Made by a program: the position numbers and the translations under genes. The notes below the pieces were generated by a model that was given only the letters and a program-made list of their open reading frames with translations, was not told where the DNA came from and ran no database searches. A stretch of DNA of 64,000 bases from JAAZPT01 sp964544955 (GTDB taxonomy: Bacteria; Bacillota; Clostridia; Christensenellales; Aristaeellaceae). Shown piece after piece: positions 45,265-54,887 of this stretch (position 1 is its first letter; each line of letters opens with the position of its first letter). The stretch covers positions 62,001 through 126,000 of the forward strand of contig CAZJEB010000005.1 in assembly GCA_964544955.1 (NCBI GenBank). The letters run 5' to 3'.

Positions 45265-46008
45265 ATGAAGATTGCAATATTAACAATATTCCCCGATATG
45301 CTAAAACCTTTAATAAGTGAAAGCATTATTGGTAGAGGTGTTAAAAATGGAATATTGGAATTTGATATAATAAATATAAGGGATTTTTCCGCTAGCAAAC
45401 ACAAAAATACCGATGATTATCCATATGGTGGTGGCTCTGGCATGCTTATGACAGCCCAACCAATAGGCTATGCATTCAAGCATGTTAAAACCTTAAACTA
45501 CACAGGTAAAAGAATTTTTATGGGACCTAGGGGGCGAAAGTTAGACCAAAAACTTGCAGAAGAACTTTCTGTTGAAAAGGATTTAACTATATTGTGTGGA
45601 CATTACGAAGGCGTTGACGAAAGAGTTCTTGAAGAAAATATTGATATGGAAATTTCTATTGGGGATTACATATTAACTGGTGGAGAACTTGCCGCAATGG
45701 TGCTTACAGATAGTATTGTTAGGCTTATACCTGGAGTTTTGGGCAGTGAAAGCAGCATAGAAGAAGAATCCTTTACAAGTGGATTGTTGGAATACCCTCA
45801 ATATTCAAGGCCAAGAATTTATAATGGCATGGAAGTTCCTGATGTACTTTTAAGTGGTAATCATGCTGAAATAAATAAATGGAGACGGGAACAATCTTTG
45901 CTTGTAACTTACAAAAACAGGCCTGATTTACTAAATAATGTAGAGTTGAGTAAAGAGGATATCGCTTTTTTAAAAAAGCTAGAATCCAAAGGAGGTTTAG
46001 ATGGATAA
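45265..46008 (+). CDS. trmD: tRNA (guanine-N1)-methyltransferase
   Basis: 247-residue SPOUT methylase that makes m1G37 in tRNAs. It starts MKIAILTIFPDMLKPL and includes HKNTDDYPYGGGSGMLM, LCGHYEGVDERVLE and SIGDYILTGGELAAMV (knot region). The start at 45265 follows AACGAGG; an upstream in-frame start inside rimM is not used. The last 8 nt overlap the next gene, which is not rplS. Confidence 0.97.
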   Translation: MKIAILTIFPDMLKPLISESIIGRGVKNGILEFDIINIRDFSASKHKNTDDYPYGGGSGMLMTAQPIGYAFKHVKTLNYTGKRIFMGPRGRKLDQKLAEELSVEKDLTILCGHYEGVDERVLEENIDMEISIGDYILTGGELAAMVLTDSIVRLIPGVLGSESSIEEESFTSGLLEYPQYSRPRIYNGMEVPDVLLSGNHAEINKWRREQSLLVTYKNRPDLLNNVELSKEDIAFLKKLESKGGLDG

Positions 46009-47068
46009 TAAGCTTACAACATTTAAAGAAATATTATTGTTATGGAAAAAACATATAGTTATACTTTTGCTTGTTGTTTCTTTAGTTTTTGGTGGCACAA
46101 TGCTCATTAACAAACTTTACCCCCTACCAATAAAACACAATGCATCAGCTACAATAAGCATAAGCTTACGAAATAACGGTGTTTTGGATTATGACACAAG
46201 CGTAAAAAAAGCCTTTGCCCTTGTATCCCTAGAGAAAGAGCCATATAGCTTGTTAGAGAATGGTGTAAGTGATGGTACAACAATATCACTAAAGCATATT
46301 TCCGACACTAACCTGGTTAATATAACAGCATTGAGCCCAGATTATGATAATGTTGTTAATTACGCAAATGGCGTAGCAAGTTCATTAGTTAGCAAATACA
46401 ACAATTCCGAAAACACTAGCGAAGGTAACACCGAAAATACAACATTAGAGCTTGTTAAAAAGGCAGATAATTACTCAACCATATTAGGCTTTAGGTTTCC
46501 TTTTAAGCTAAGGATTGTTTTAACACTATTTGCTTTGTTTATAACATCATCAATAATTATAGCCTTTGAGATTATGCGCACAAAAGTAGTAAATATAGAT
46601 GAAGCTAAAAATGCTATAAATTCTAAGCTTGTTTTTTCCATTGGTAATAAGGATAATATTTTATTATTACCAAGAGCTAAGTATGATACTAGCAACGATA
46701 TTGATTTGATAAAGGAATGTTTAAGCAGCATAAATAACGGCAAATTCCCCAACAAATTATTATTATTACCCATAGGCAAAAAAGATTATGATTTTAACAT
46801 TGCAAAATTGATTGCTAAAGAAATATACAATGATGATAATATTGCTACAACATTAGATTTAGAAAATAATTCTATAGAAGATAAAGTAGTTGCTATTAGC
46901 CCATCCCTTTTTGAAAATACTAATATATTAAATTTAGTTAATAATTTTGATTATTGTATCTTTTTAATTAAAAGCAACACATGCGAATATAATAATTTAA
47001 AACACATAAGTGAATTATGTGAGAATTCTGGTATAACAATTAAATCTTTAATAATTAATTATATATAA
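46001..47068 (+). CDS. Wzz-like membrane protein with degenerate kinase-like domain
   Basis: 355-residue protein with membrane segments at about residues 19-37 and 168-188 and an external domain between them, the layout of polysaccharide chain-length determinants (Wzz/CapA). The cytoplasmic tail (about 200-355) resembles the bacterial tyrosine kinase partner (ISPSLFENTNILNLV, YCIFLIKSNTCEYNNLKHIS) but the Walker A position reads LPIGKKDYDFNIAKL and lacks a GK(S/T) loop, so it is probably not an active kinase. Its start overlaps trmD by 8 nt. The assignment rests on layout and weak similarity. Confidence 0.6.
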   Translation: MDNKLTTFKEILLLWKKHIVILLLVVSLVFGGTMLINKLYPLPIKHNASATISISLRNNGVLDYDTSVKKAFALVSLEKEPYSLLENGVSDGTTISLKHISDTNLVNITALSPDYDNVVNYANGVASSLVSKYNNSENTSEGNTENTTLELVKKADNYSTILGFRFPFKLRIVLTLFALFITSSIIIAFEIMRTKVVNIDEAKNAINSKLVFSIGNKDNILLLPRAKYDTSNDIDLIKECLSSINNGKFPNKLLLLPIGKKDYDFNIAKLIAKEIYNDDNIATTLDLENNSIEDKVVAISPSLFENTNILNLVNNFDYCIFLIKSNTCEYNNLKHISELCENSGITIKSLIINYI

Positions 47069-47072
47069 ATAA

Positions 47073-47098
47073 AAATAGGTTTATACCCTGTTTTTTTA
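47073..47098 (+). terminator. Probable terminator of the SRP-trmD operon
   Basis: Short hairpin AATAGG/CCTGTT (with a G-U pair) followed by a T-rich run, 5 nt after the Wzz-like stop codon. The stem is weak. The rest of the gap to 47238 is very A/T rich, with a possible promoter (TATACA, 17 nt, TATAAT) for the next gene. Confidence 0.45.
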
Positions 47099-47237
47099 TT
47101 TTTGTAATATACCATATAAACAAAAACATAGTAAAAAATATAAGATATTATATATGATAATAATTATTTATATTATATACATTTAATTGTTTTTAGTTTA
47201 TAATATAGCGTATTAAATAATGCTTGAGGAGATTTGT

Positions 47238-49484
47238 ATGTTTAAAGGAAAAAAATATTTCAGGATACTACTATTATCATTAATTTTTGTGTTTGCCCAA
47301 AACAACATAATTAACGCAGATGTTTTAACTACAATGGGCACAAAGCCAAATGTTGCAAACAATGTGTATCAGGTAAATAAAGAAAGTTACACCCCTGCAA
47401 CAAATACCTACGATGACGCCTATGAGGGGACAAACCCAACATATTATTTAGTAACACAGGATGCTAGCAAGGCTAATGCAACAAGTGTTACTTTTGAAGG
47501 CAAAACTTTTGATGTTACAGGCAGGGTAAGTGTTGTTACAAGTACAACAAGCTTAGCTTCACTATCAAGCGTTTGGCATGCAGGTTCTGGCAATTCTCCA
47601 AACCGAACAGTTTTTGTAGATGCTGGTACTTATAACGATGATACTGGATATTATCAATTATCCCACCCCAACTTTTCCATAGTTGGTTTAGATGCAGCAA
47701 ATAAGCCAATTTTTATAAGAAAAACAACTGGTAATTATAAACCATTATTCACCTCATATCCAATAACTGAAAGACATGGTTTTAATAAACCTAATGTTTA
47801 TTTAAGAAATATTGTTTTTGACAATAATAATTTAAATTTAAGATCAGGTTCTAGATATGAAGCTGTAATTGTTATAAGTGGTGGGCAAAATAACGATGGA
47901 GGCTATGCATTCCTTGGTTGTGAAAATTTTGTGTTGAAGGATTGTGTAATACAAAACGTTGGTTCCACTATTAGTTACGCTTTTCCAAACAGGGCTTTAC
48001 AAATACTTTATGGAGATAACCAAGTTAATATTGAGGGCTTAGTTGTTAAAAGCGCCAAAACGTATTCTGTAGGTATTGTACACACCAATTCTCAGGCTAA
48101 TGTTAACATTAAGGATTTAAGTATTGATGGTGTTGGTGCAAGTGCAAACTCATTTGGCTTTAGGGTTGAAAACCAACAGCTTGCCATACCTGTACAAGAC
48201 AACAGTATAAGCTTAGCTGGAAATATAGATTTATACACAAAGTTTGTTCAAGTACAAGATTATACATATGATAAAATAAATATACCCGATAAGTATAGGT
48301 TTGTTCAATACTATATTCCTACTTCGCAGTCTCAAATGGAAAGCGTTGGATCATAGCGTGTTCACGAGGATTATTTTTTACAAAGTAGCCAAGGCGGTTA
48401 TTCCTCTGCCATGTTAGATAGAACTGATAACTATTGGATAGTTGATGAAAGCCACCCCACAGATAGCGTTGAAAAACAAATTGACCAAATTGCTAAAACC
48501 CTTGCTCATTTAAGAACATATATAAACAAAAGTGGCGTTGGTGTTACAAGAATACCAGAATTTAATGTAAAATTAATTGTAAAAGATGGTCAAATTGATA
48601 ATTTTAATATCCCCTCAAGTGTAGTAGACCCAATAACAATTGTAGCGGTTGACAGTACAGCTGTTGCAAAAGGCATGCCAAAGGCAAATGGCACATTCCC
48701 AGTAGTATCAGGTTTTGTTGCAGAGTTTAACAATAATAGCACTACAAATATTTATAATTTTGACTTTGCAAAAAATGCTAGATATACCGTAGACGAAGCC
48801 ATAAATGCTTATGGCCCAGCATTATTAGCTGATGCTAACGATGGTAAATATCCCACTGGTCAAGCCTTAAACTATAGTGATTACGGTACAACTGCTCAAG
48901 TTGACCCTGCAATAAAAACAGTAAGACCTTTTACAGTAGCCAACTGCAACAATTGCGTATTTGTAACATTAGCAAGCCAACTAAGCCTAAGTGAAGCAAA
49001 CAACTTAACAGAAATTCCATTAAATGCTACTGGTAAGGCCTTGGTTGCCATAACATCACCCTATACCTCTAAAACTGGTATAACAAATGCTGCAAACCAA
49101 ACATTGCCAGACTTAACTTATTATTTAGAATCAAGCAACCCTGCAATTGCCACAGTTGCTCAAGATGGAACAATTACTCCAGTATCAGTAGGCACATTTA
49201 GTGTATTAGCAAAAGCAAGGGATGCAAATAATAATGGTGAAATTGAAAAACCATTTGCATTAATAGAGTTTAGGGTTGTTGAAGAACAAACAGCTACACC
49301 AACCCCTTCACCCGCACCAACCAATACACCTGCACCTACAAACACACCCGTACCAACAGTAGTACCACAAATAAACCCTCCACAAACAGGCGATACTTCT
49401 CCATTGTTCATGTACTTTGCTTTAATAATAAGCTCAATTGCAACAGTATTAATTGTAAGCAAACTAAAATTAAAAAAGAAATAA
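47238..49484 (+). pseudogene. Sortase-anchored beta-helix surface protein, interrupted by in-frame TAG
   Basis: Two open stretches in the same frame, 47238-48356 and 48357-49484, are split only by a TAG at 48354-48356; the 18 codons between it and the next ATG (48411) are open and continue the protein (RVHEDYFLQSSQGGYSS). The product would be about 748 residues: signal peptide (ILLLSLIFVFAQNNIINA), pectate-lyase-like domain with short beta-helix turns, an Ig-like domain (about residues 610-680), a Pro/Thr-rich stalk (TPTPSPAPTNTPAPT) and a sorting signal PPQTGD, hydrophobic stretch, KLKLKKK. TAG is an ordinary stop elsewhere in the window, so it is a nonsense change or an error. Without readthrough the N-terminal half is secreted unanchored. 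Confidence 0.78.
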
Positions 49485-49492
49485 CAAATAAT

Positions 49493-49528
49493 AAAAAAGG
49501 CTATATTTATTAGAATATAGCCTTTTTT
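49493..49528. terminator. Bidirectional terminator
   Basis: Hairpin AAAAAAGGCTATATT/AATATAGCCTTTTTT between the surface-protein gene and the convergent uridine-kinase-like gene. Confidence 0.88.
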
Positions 49529-50102
49529 ATATAATTATTTCGCTTGTTGGAATTACTATATCGCATTGTTTTTTTATATCAGCATTAAAATATTTATCTT
49601 CCAAGGGTAACCACTTATTTACAAACTTATTATATACTTCAATTGAACTTCTATCTTTAAGCCTTTTGTGCTGTAAATCAATATTTACATCAATAAAAAC
49701 TTTATAATCGTAATAATCTCTAAGGTTTTTATTAAGGCAGTATACTCCCTCAACGATAATTACATTGCTTGCATTAACAATTGTTGTGGGCTCTAAACTT
49801 TGTATTTTGCAATTAAATTTTTTTAATGCAATAGATGGTTCTTCACTTTTTAAAGGTAATAATACTTCATATAAAAAACGTTCATGGTCAATATTCTCCC
49901 CCACCTCGCTAAGCCTTTCTTGTGTTTGTAGCTTTAAAGGTAGAAAAAAATCATCTATATGAAAAACAGTTATATTGTATTTTTTTGCCAAATAGTTTGC
50001 AAGCGTGGTTTTTCCACTAGCTGCTCGGCCTTCTATTGCTATTACTGTTCTTTTATCTTTATTTAAAAAGCTTTCAATATTATTAATAAAATCATTGTAC
50101 AT
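49527..50102 (-). CDS. Uridine kinase-like P-loop phosphotransferase
   Basis: 191-residue kinase with Walker A EGRAASGKTTLANYLAKKY, the substrate-site HIDDFFLP and the VEGVYCLN strand, as in uridine kinases and phosphoribulokinase-like proteins. It starts directly at the end of the glycosyltransferase gene with no gap, so the two are coupled. The substrate is not certain. Confidence 0.82.
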   Translation of the reverse strand: MYNDFINNIESFLNKDKRTVIAIEGRAASGKTTLANYLAKKYNITVFHIDDFFLPLKLQTQERLSEVGENIDHERFLYEVLLPLKSEEPSIALKKFNCKIQSLEPTTIVNASNVIIVEGVYCLNKNLRDYYDYKVFIDVNIDLQHKRLKDRSSIEVYNKFVNKWLPLEDKYFNADIKKQCDIVIPTSEIII

Positions 50103-51245
50103 TTACTTCTCCAAACTATTTACTGTGTTAAAAATTTTGTTGAACTGGAATTCCCAACTCATCTTTTCCTCTGCATATTTTCTCATATCTAAAGGAATAT
50201 TTGTTGCGGTTTTAAATTTCATTGCAAAGTTAACAACAGAATTAATATCCACATTGCTTTCATCATTTGAAATTTTTAATACAAAAGATAATTCAGGGTT
50301 TAGTGCTGGATCATCTGTTGCATAAACGAAAGGTATGCCCCTTGCAGTGTATTCTCTAGCTTTTAGAATAGACACTGAATTAAAATTAAGTCTATACATT
50401 CCCAATGTACCAATACCCACATCGCAAGTGTTCATTATTTCATCCAATTCACTGCCATACATAGCACCATAAAACTTAATATTGCTTAATTTTTGGTTTT
50501 TAGCTAATTCCATCCATGTTTTTAAAGATCCATCACCTTCATTGCCAACCATGTGAATTTTTACTGGAATATTTCCTTTATAATCTGCCACACCTTTTAT
50601 AAGCCTGTCATAACCTTGCCATATACTCATGCTTGCAATTGCAATTATGTTTACTTCGTCTTTTTTTAAATTTGGTTTTCTAAGGTTAAAGCCATTAACA
50701 TTTACAGCATTTTCGATATTAATTGCGGGTTTTGATAAAAATTGCCCATTGCTTTTTTCGCCAATAAGGGTAAATAAGCTTATATATTTTGAAGCTTTTT
50801 TTAAAAATAATTTTGAAATATTCAAATACATTCCTACAAGCTTATTGGGCGGGCTTACATTTTCCGCTGGATATGTGGGAATTTCTGTTATTACTTTTAA
50901 TTTGGGATATTTTTTAGTTTCCTTATACATTAAGTATCCACATAGTTCAAGGGCTTCATTGCGAACATACATATAATCAAAATCTTGTTTTAAAGATTTT
51001 TTTGCACAACGATACAAATCTATAAATGCAAAAACATGTAAATATAAGCTTGATTTTGCATTTTTTAGGCTTTTAATTTTTGTTTTAACCCCTTTATTAA
51101 CAATATAATAAAAAGAGCTATCATAAGCAAAATAATAAACATCATAGCCCATATTCATTAGTATGTTAATTTGCCCATCAAACTTTTGTTTAAGGTTATA
51201 TTTAACATCAATAGGGTATTTACAAACAAACAAAATCTTTTTCAT
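50103..51245 (-). CDS. Glycosyltransferase (GT4-like)
   Basis: 380-residue protein of the GT-B fold. It begins MKKILFVCKYPIDVKYNLKQ, has IIAIASMSIWQGYDRLIKGV and VKIHMVGNEGDGSLK at the start of the C-terminal domain and NTCDVGIGTLGMYR/SILKAREYTARGIPFVY where GT4 enzymes bind the nucleotide sugar. It probably acts in cell-surface polysaccharide or teichoic-type synthesis. No other polysaccharide genes adjoin except the Wzz-like gene 3 kb away. Confidence 0.78.
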   Translation of the reverse strand: MKKILFVCKYPIDVKYNLKQKFDGQINILMNMGYDVYYFAYDSSFYYIVNKGVKTKIKSLKNAKSSLYLHVFAFIDLYRCAKKSLKQDFDYMYVRNEALELCGYLMYKETKKYPKLKVITEIPTYPAENVSPPNKLVGMYLNISKLFLKKASKYISLFTLIGEKSNGQFLSKPAINIENAVNVNGFNLRKPNLKKDEVNIIAIASMSIWQGYDRLIKGVADYKGNIPVKIHMVGNEGDGSLKTWMELAKNQKLSNIKFYGAMYGSELDEIMNTCDVGIGTLGMYRLNFNSVSILKAREYTARGIPFVYATDDPALNPELSFVLKISNDESNVDINSVVNFAMKFKTATNIPLDMRKYAEEKMSWEFQFNKIFNTVNSLEK

Positions 51246-51346
51246 ATTGCACCTTTACTTACACAAATATAAAAACATTATAGTTTATGGCTCTTAATTT
51301 TACAAGTTAATAAAAACATGGTTAAATATAAAAAATTATAATTATC

Positions 51347-51375
51347 TTGACATTACCTATACAAATAAGTAAAAT
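51347..51375 (+). promoter_or_regulatory. Promoter of the Gx-protein/FMN-protein operon
   Basis: -35 TTGACA (51347-51352), 17-nt spacer, -10 TAAAAT (51370-51375), 34 nt before the first start codon. Confidence 0.85.
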
Positions 51376-51408
51376 TGATATGATTAATCCATATAAATGG
51401 GGATTTAA

Positions 51409-51942
51409 ATGAATATAAAAACAATTACACGTTTAGGCTTGCTAAGTTCATTAATGTTGTTGCTTGGCATTGTAGAGCGAAATTTTCCTATTGCTCCAGG
51501 AATACCTGGAATTAAATTAGGCTTGGCAAACTCCGTGCTTTTATACGCATTGTGTTTAATAAATACAAAAAGTGCTTGGATATTAGCAGGTATAAAAGTT
51601 GTGCTGGGCGGAATACTGTATTCTGGTCCCATAGCAATGATGTACTCTGCAAGTGGCACAATATTAAGTATGTTAGCAATGATTTTAACTTTAAAAGTAA
51701 AAGATATAGGTTTTATTGGTATAAGTGTTTGTGGTGCTGTTATGCACATGCTAGGTCAAATACTTATATCAAGATTTATGCTAGGAACTTGGGCAGTTGT
51801 AATACAGGTGCCCATACTTCTTGTATCAGCAGTAGTAACAGGTATATTAACAGGCATTGTAACACAAATGGTTTGTAAAGCTTTAGTTCACTCAATGCCT
51901 GATAGTAAAAAACGCTTAAAAGACTTGGGTTTGTATAAATAA
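51409..51942 (+). CDS. Gx transporter family protein (Hpre_diP_synt_I family)
   Basis: 177-residue membrane protein with about five segments. The family signature is near the start: LLGIVERNFPIAPGIPGIKLGLAN. Once annotated as heptaprenyl diphosphate synthase component I, the family resembles S-components of ECF transporters and often adjoins FMN-binding proteins and flavin-based extracellular electron transfer genes. Here the next gene, 20 nt away, encodes a six-module FMN-binding protein, so a role in flavin or electron carrier supply to the envelope is likely. Exact substrate unknown. Confidence 0.85.
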   Translation: MNIKTITRLGLLSSLMLLLGIVERNFPIAPGIPGIKLGLANSVLLYALCLINTKSAWILAGIKVVLGGILYSGPIAMMYSASGTILSMLAMILTLKVKDIGFIGISVCGAVMHMLGQILISRFMLGTWAVVIQVPILLVSAVVTGILTGIVTQMVCKALVHSMPDSKKRLKDLGLYK

Positions 51943-51962
51943 TATTTGAATGGAGAGTATTT

Positions 51963-54737
51963 ATGGATAACAAAAAGAAAGCTATGCCTGCTTGGCTAGT
52001 ATTAACAATTATTACAGTAATTGCTGCATTAGGTTTATCATTAACAAACCTTGCAACAAAAGACATTATTGCATCACGTGCAGCTGGTGAAAAAAATCAA
52101 GCCTTAATTGCTTTAGTTCCAGATGCCGATACTTTTGAGGATGTAGAAATACCGGAAGGCGTTACCTTAGATACCCTTGCTGCTGCAAAACAAGGCAGTA
52201 AAGTTTTAGCTCACGTGGCTCAAACAACTGTTCAAGGTTATGCAGGGCCTATTGAGGTAATTAGCGCAGTTGATGCCGACTATAATTTATTAGGAATTTC
52301 TGTTGGCGGAAGTGCTTTTGCTGAAACTGCTGGTTTAGGTTCAAAGGTTCAAGAACCAGAATTTGTTGACCAATACAAAGGTGTTGCAACACCTGTAAAA
52401 ATGAACAGTGATGTGGATCAAGTAAGTGGTGCAACGATATCATCAAACGCTGTTAATAAAGCCGTGAATACAACCGTTGACAATATTAAAATTGCTTTAG
52501 GCGACACAAGTGGAATAGTATCAGAAGCCGATAAACGTGCGAATACATTGGCCGCTTTAGTACCAGATGCAAATAGTTTTGAAAATCAAACAATAGCTGA
52601 AGGTAGTGAGTTAGATAGTTTTGAACTAGCAAAATCTGGTGATAAGGTTGTTGCCTATGTTGCTCAAACAACAGAAAAAGGCTTTGCTGGCCCAATAGAG
52701 GTAATTACTGCTACAGATTTAGGCTATAAGGTACTTGGTATATCTGTAGGTGGTAGCGACTTTGCAGAAACAGAAGGTCTTGGTTCTAAGGTTACCGAAC
52801 CTGAATTTACCGATTTGTTCAAAGGTTTAGCTGTTAAAGCAGAACTAAATAATAATATTGACCAAATAAGTGGTGCTACAGTATCATCAAAGGCTGTTGT
52901 AGATGCTGTTAATAAAGCTATTAAGGGCATAAAACTTGCTAACGGCGAAGAAATTGAAGAAGAACCTGTTGTTGAAGTTGTAAAAGCAGAATTAGTACCT
53001 GGTGCAGATAATTATGAAGAACAAGTTTTAGCTGATGGCGCTTTAGAAAAGTTAGAAGTTGCTAAAGCTGGCGACAAAGTTATTGGTTATGTTGGCCAAT
53101 TAAGTGCTGAAGGCTTTGAAGGCCCTATCGAAGTTAAACTTGCTACAGATACAGAGTTTAAAATCGTTGGTATAGAAGTTGGTGGCGAAAAATTTGCTGA
53201 AACCGAAGGCTTAGGCTCTAAAGTTAAAGACGCTGAATTTAAAGATCAATACATAGGTTTAAGCGCTCCCATTGAACTTAACAAAGATGTTGACCAAGTT
53301 AGTTCCGCTACAATATCTTCTAAAGCTGTAAACGATACAGTTAACGCTATATTAGACAATGTTAAATCATACTTTGCATCTGAAGGAGCTGTTACAGAAG
53401 AAGCTCCCGTAGTTGAAAAAGTTTTAGGGTTAGTACCAGGCGCAGATAAATATGAAGAACAAGTTTTAGCTGATGGCGCTTTAGAAAAATTAGAAGTTGC
53501 TAAAGCAGGTGACAAAGTTGTTGGGTACGTTGGCCAATTAAGTGCTGCAGGCTTTGAAGGCCCTATCGAAGTTAAACTTGCTACAGATACAGAGTTTAAA
53601 ATCGTTGGTATAGAAGTTGGTGGCGAAAAATTTGCTGAAACCGAAGGCTTAGGCTCTAAAGTTAAGGAAGCCGAATTTAAAGATCAATATATAGGCCTAA
53701 GCGCTCCTGTAGAGCTTAACAAAGATGTTGACCAAGTTAGTTCCGCTACAATATCATCCAAAGCTGTAAACGATACAGTTAACGCTATATTAGACAATGT
53801 TAAATCATACTTCGCTGTTGAAGATACTGTTTCAAAAGAAGCTCCTGTAGTTGAAGAAGCTGTTACGGAAGAAACCCCTGTAGTTGAAGAAGTTTTAGGA
53901 TTAGTACCTGGTGCTGATAAATACGAAGAACAAGTTTTAGCTGATGGCGCTTTAGAAAAGTTAGAAGTTGCTAAAGCTGGTGACAAAGTTATTGGTTATG
54001 TTGGCCAATTAAGTGCTGCAGGCTTTGAAGCCCCTATCGAAGTTAAACTTGCTACAGATACAGAGTTCAAAATCGTTGGTATAGAAGTTGGTGGCGAAAA
54101 ATTTGCTGAAACCGAAGGCTTAGGCTCTAAAGTTAAAGACGCTGAATTTAAAGATCAATACATAGGTTTAAGCGCTCCCATTGAACTTAACAAAGATGTT
54201 GACCAAGTTAGTTCCGCTACAATATCTTCTAAAGCTGTAAACGATACAGTTAACGCTATATTAGACAATGTTAAATCATACTTTGCATCTGAAGGAGCTG
54301 TTACAGAAGAAGCTCCCGTAGTTGAAAAAGTTTTAGGGTTAGTACCAGGCGCAGATAAATATGAAGAACAAGTTTTAGCTGATGGCGCTTTAGAAAAATT
54401 AGAAGTTGCTAAAGCAGCTGACAAAGTTGTTGGGTACGTTGGCCAATTAAGTGATGAAGGCTTTGAAGCCCCTATCGAAGTTAAACTTGCTACAGATACA
54501 GAGTTCAAAATCGTTGGAATAGAAGTTGGTGGCGAAAAATTTGCTGAAACTGAAGGCTTAGGCTCAAAAGTTAAGGAAGCTGAATTTAAAGATCAATACA
54601 TTGGTTTAACTGCTCCTATTGAACTTAACAAAGATGTTGACCAAGTTAGTTCAGCTACAATATCTTCCAAAGCTGTAAACGATACAGTTAACGCTATATT
54701 AGACAATATTAAGTCATACTTTGCTGTTGAAAAATAA
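51963..54737 (+). CDS. Membrane-anchored protein with six FMN-binding modules
   Basis: 924-residue protein: one N-terminal membrane anchor (AWLVLTIITVIAALGLSL) and six FMN-binding domains of the RnfG/NqrC/PplA type facing outward. Attachment motifs are SGAT at residues 155-158 and 303-306 in modules 1-2, but SSAT at 447-450, 593-596, 750-753 and 896-899 in modules 3-6. The Thr normally receives FMN from the ApbE flavin transferase. Modules 3-6 are nearly identical and separated by acidic linkers (VVEEAVTEETPVVEEV). Multi-module proteins of this kind are thought to carry electrons across the cell wall. Upstream is the Gx protein; no apbE is in the window. Gly to Ser in four of six motifs is odd. 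Confidence 0.9.
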   Translation: MDNKKKAMPAWLVLTIITVIAALGLSLTNLATKDIIASRAAGEKNQALIALVPDADTFEDVEIPEGVTLDTLAAAKQGSKVLAHVAQTTVQGYAGPIEVISAVDADYNLLGISVGGSAFAETAGLGSKVQEPEFVDQYKGVATPVKMNSDVDQVSGATISSNAVNKAVNTTVDNIKIALGDTSGIVSEADKRANTLAALVPDANSFENQTIAEGSELDSFELAKSGDKVVAYVAQTTEKGFAGPIEVITATDLGYKVLGISVGGSDFAETEGLGSKVTEPEFTDLFKGLAVKAELNNNIDQISGATVSSKAVVDAVNKAIKGIKLANGEEIEEEPVVEVVKAELVPGADNYEEQVLADGALEKLEVAKAGDKVIGYVGQLSAEGFEGPIEVKLATDTEFKIVGIEVGGEKFAETEGLGSKVKDAEFKDQYIGLSAPIELNKDVDQVSSATISSKAVNDTVNAILDNVKSYFASEGAVTEEAPVVEKVLGLVPGADKYEEQVLADGALEKLEVAKAGDKVVGYVGQLSAAGFEGPIEVKLATDTEFKIVGIEVGGEKFAETEGLGSKVKEAEFKDQYIGLSAPVELNKDVDQVSSATISSKAVNDTVNAILDNVKSYFAVEDTVSKEAPVVEEAVTEETPVVEEVLGLVPGADKYEEQVLADGALEKLEVAKAGDKVIGYVGQLSAAGFEAPIEVKLATDTEFKIVGIEVGGEKFAETEGLGSKVKDAEFKDQYIGLSAPIELNKDVDQVSSATISSKAVNDTVNAILDNVKSYFASEGAVTEEAPVVEKVLGLVPGADKYEEQVLADGALEKLEVAKAADKVVGYVGQLSDEGFEAPIEVKLATDTEFKIVGIEVGGEKFAETEGLGSKVKEAEFKDQYIGLTAPIELNKDVDQVSSATISSKAVNDTVNAILDNIKSYFAVEK
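52990..54735 (+). repeat. Tandem 909-bp duplication inside the FMN-module gene
   Basis: The two-module unit starting near 52990 recurs 909 bp downstream; for example the stretch at 53221 onward reappears at 54130 onward, and the copies look identical over some 250 bp. Modules 3-4 thus correspond to modules 5-6. Within each unit the two modules are also close relatives. The near-identity points to recent duplication or gene conversion. Confidence 0.88.
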
Positions 54738-54750
54738 ACAAACATTTGTT

Positions 54751-54775
54751 AATAGGCACTTTAATAGTGCCTATT
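54751..54775 (+). terminator. Terminator of the FMN-protein operon
   Basis: Hairpin AATAGGCACT/AGTGCCTATT followed by TTCATTT. Confidence 0.75.
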
Positions 54776-54823
54776 TTCATTTGTAAATTATTAACAAAGT
54801 GTTAATAAAGTATTGATTTTTGA

Positions 54824-54852
54824 TTGACTATATTGTTGATTAATGGTAAAAT
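54824..54852 (+). promoter_or_regulatory. Promoter of the caspase-like protein gene
   Basis: -35 TTGACT (54824-54829), 17-nt spacer, -10 TAAAAT (54847-54852), 35 nt before the ATG. Confidence 0.75.
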
Positions 54853-54887
54853 TATTGCGTATTAACCTAAATGGAGGTACTAATATT

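Noticed and set aside
48354..48356. TAG as pyrrolysine codon
   Set aside because: TAG is the normal stop of several intact genes here (for example at 18317-18319 and 20127-20129), no pyl genes are visible, and the protein is not a methylamine methyltransferase.
53246..54508. Repeated minus-strand open frames of 89-117 codons
   Set aside because: They are antisense copies of the FMN-module repeats, alike only because the modules are alike.
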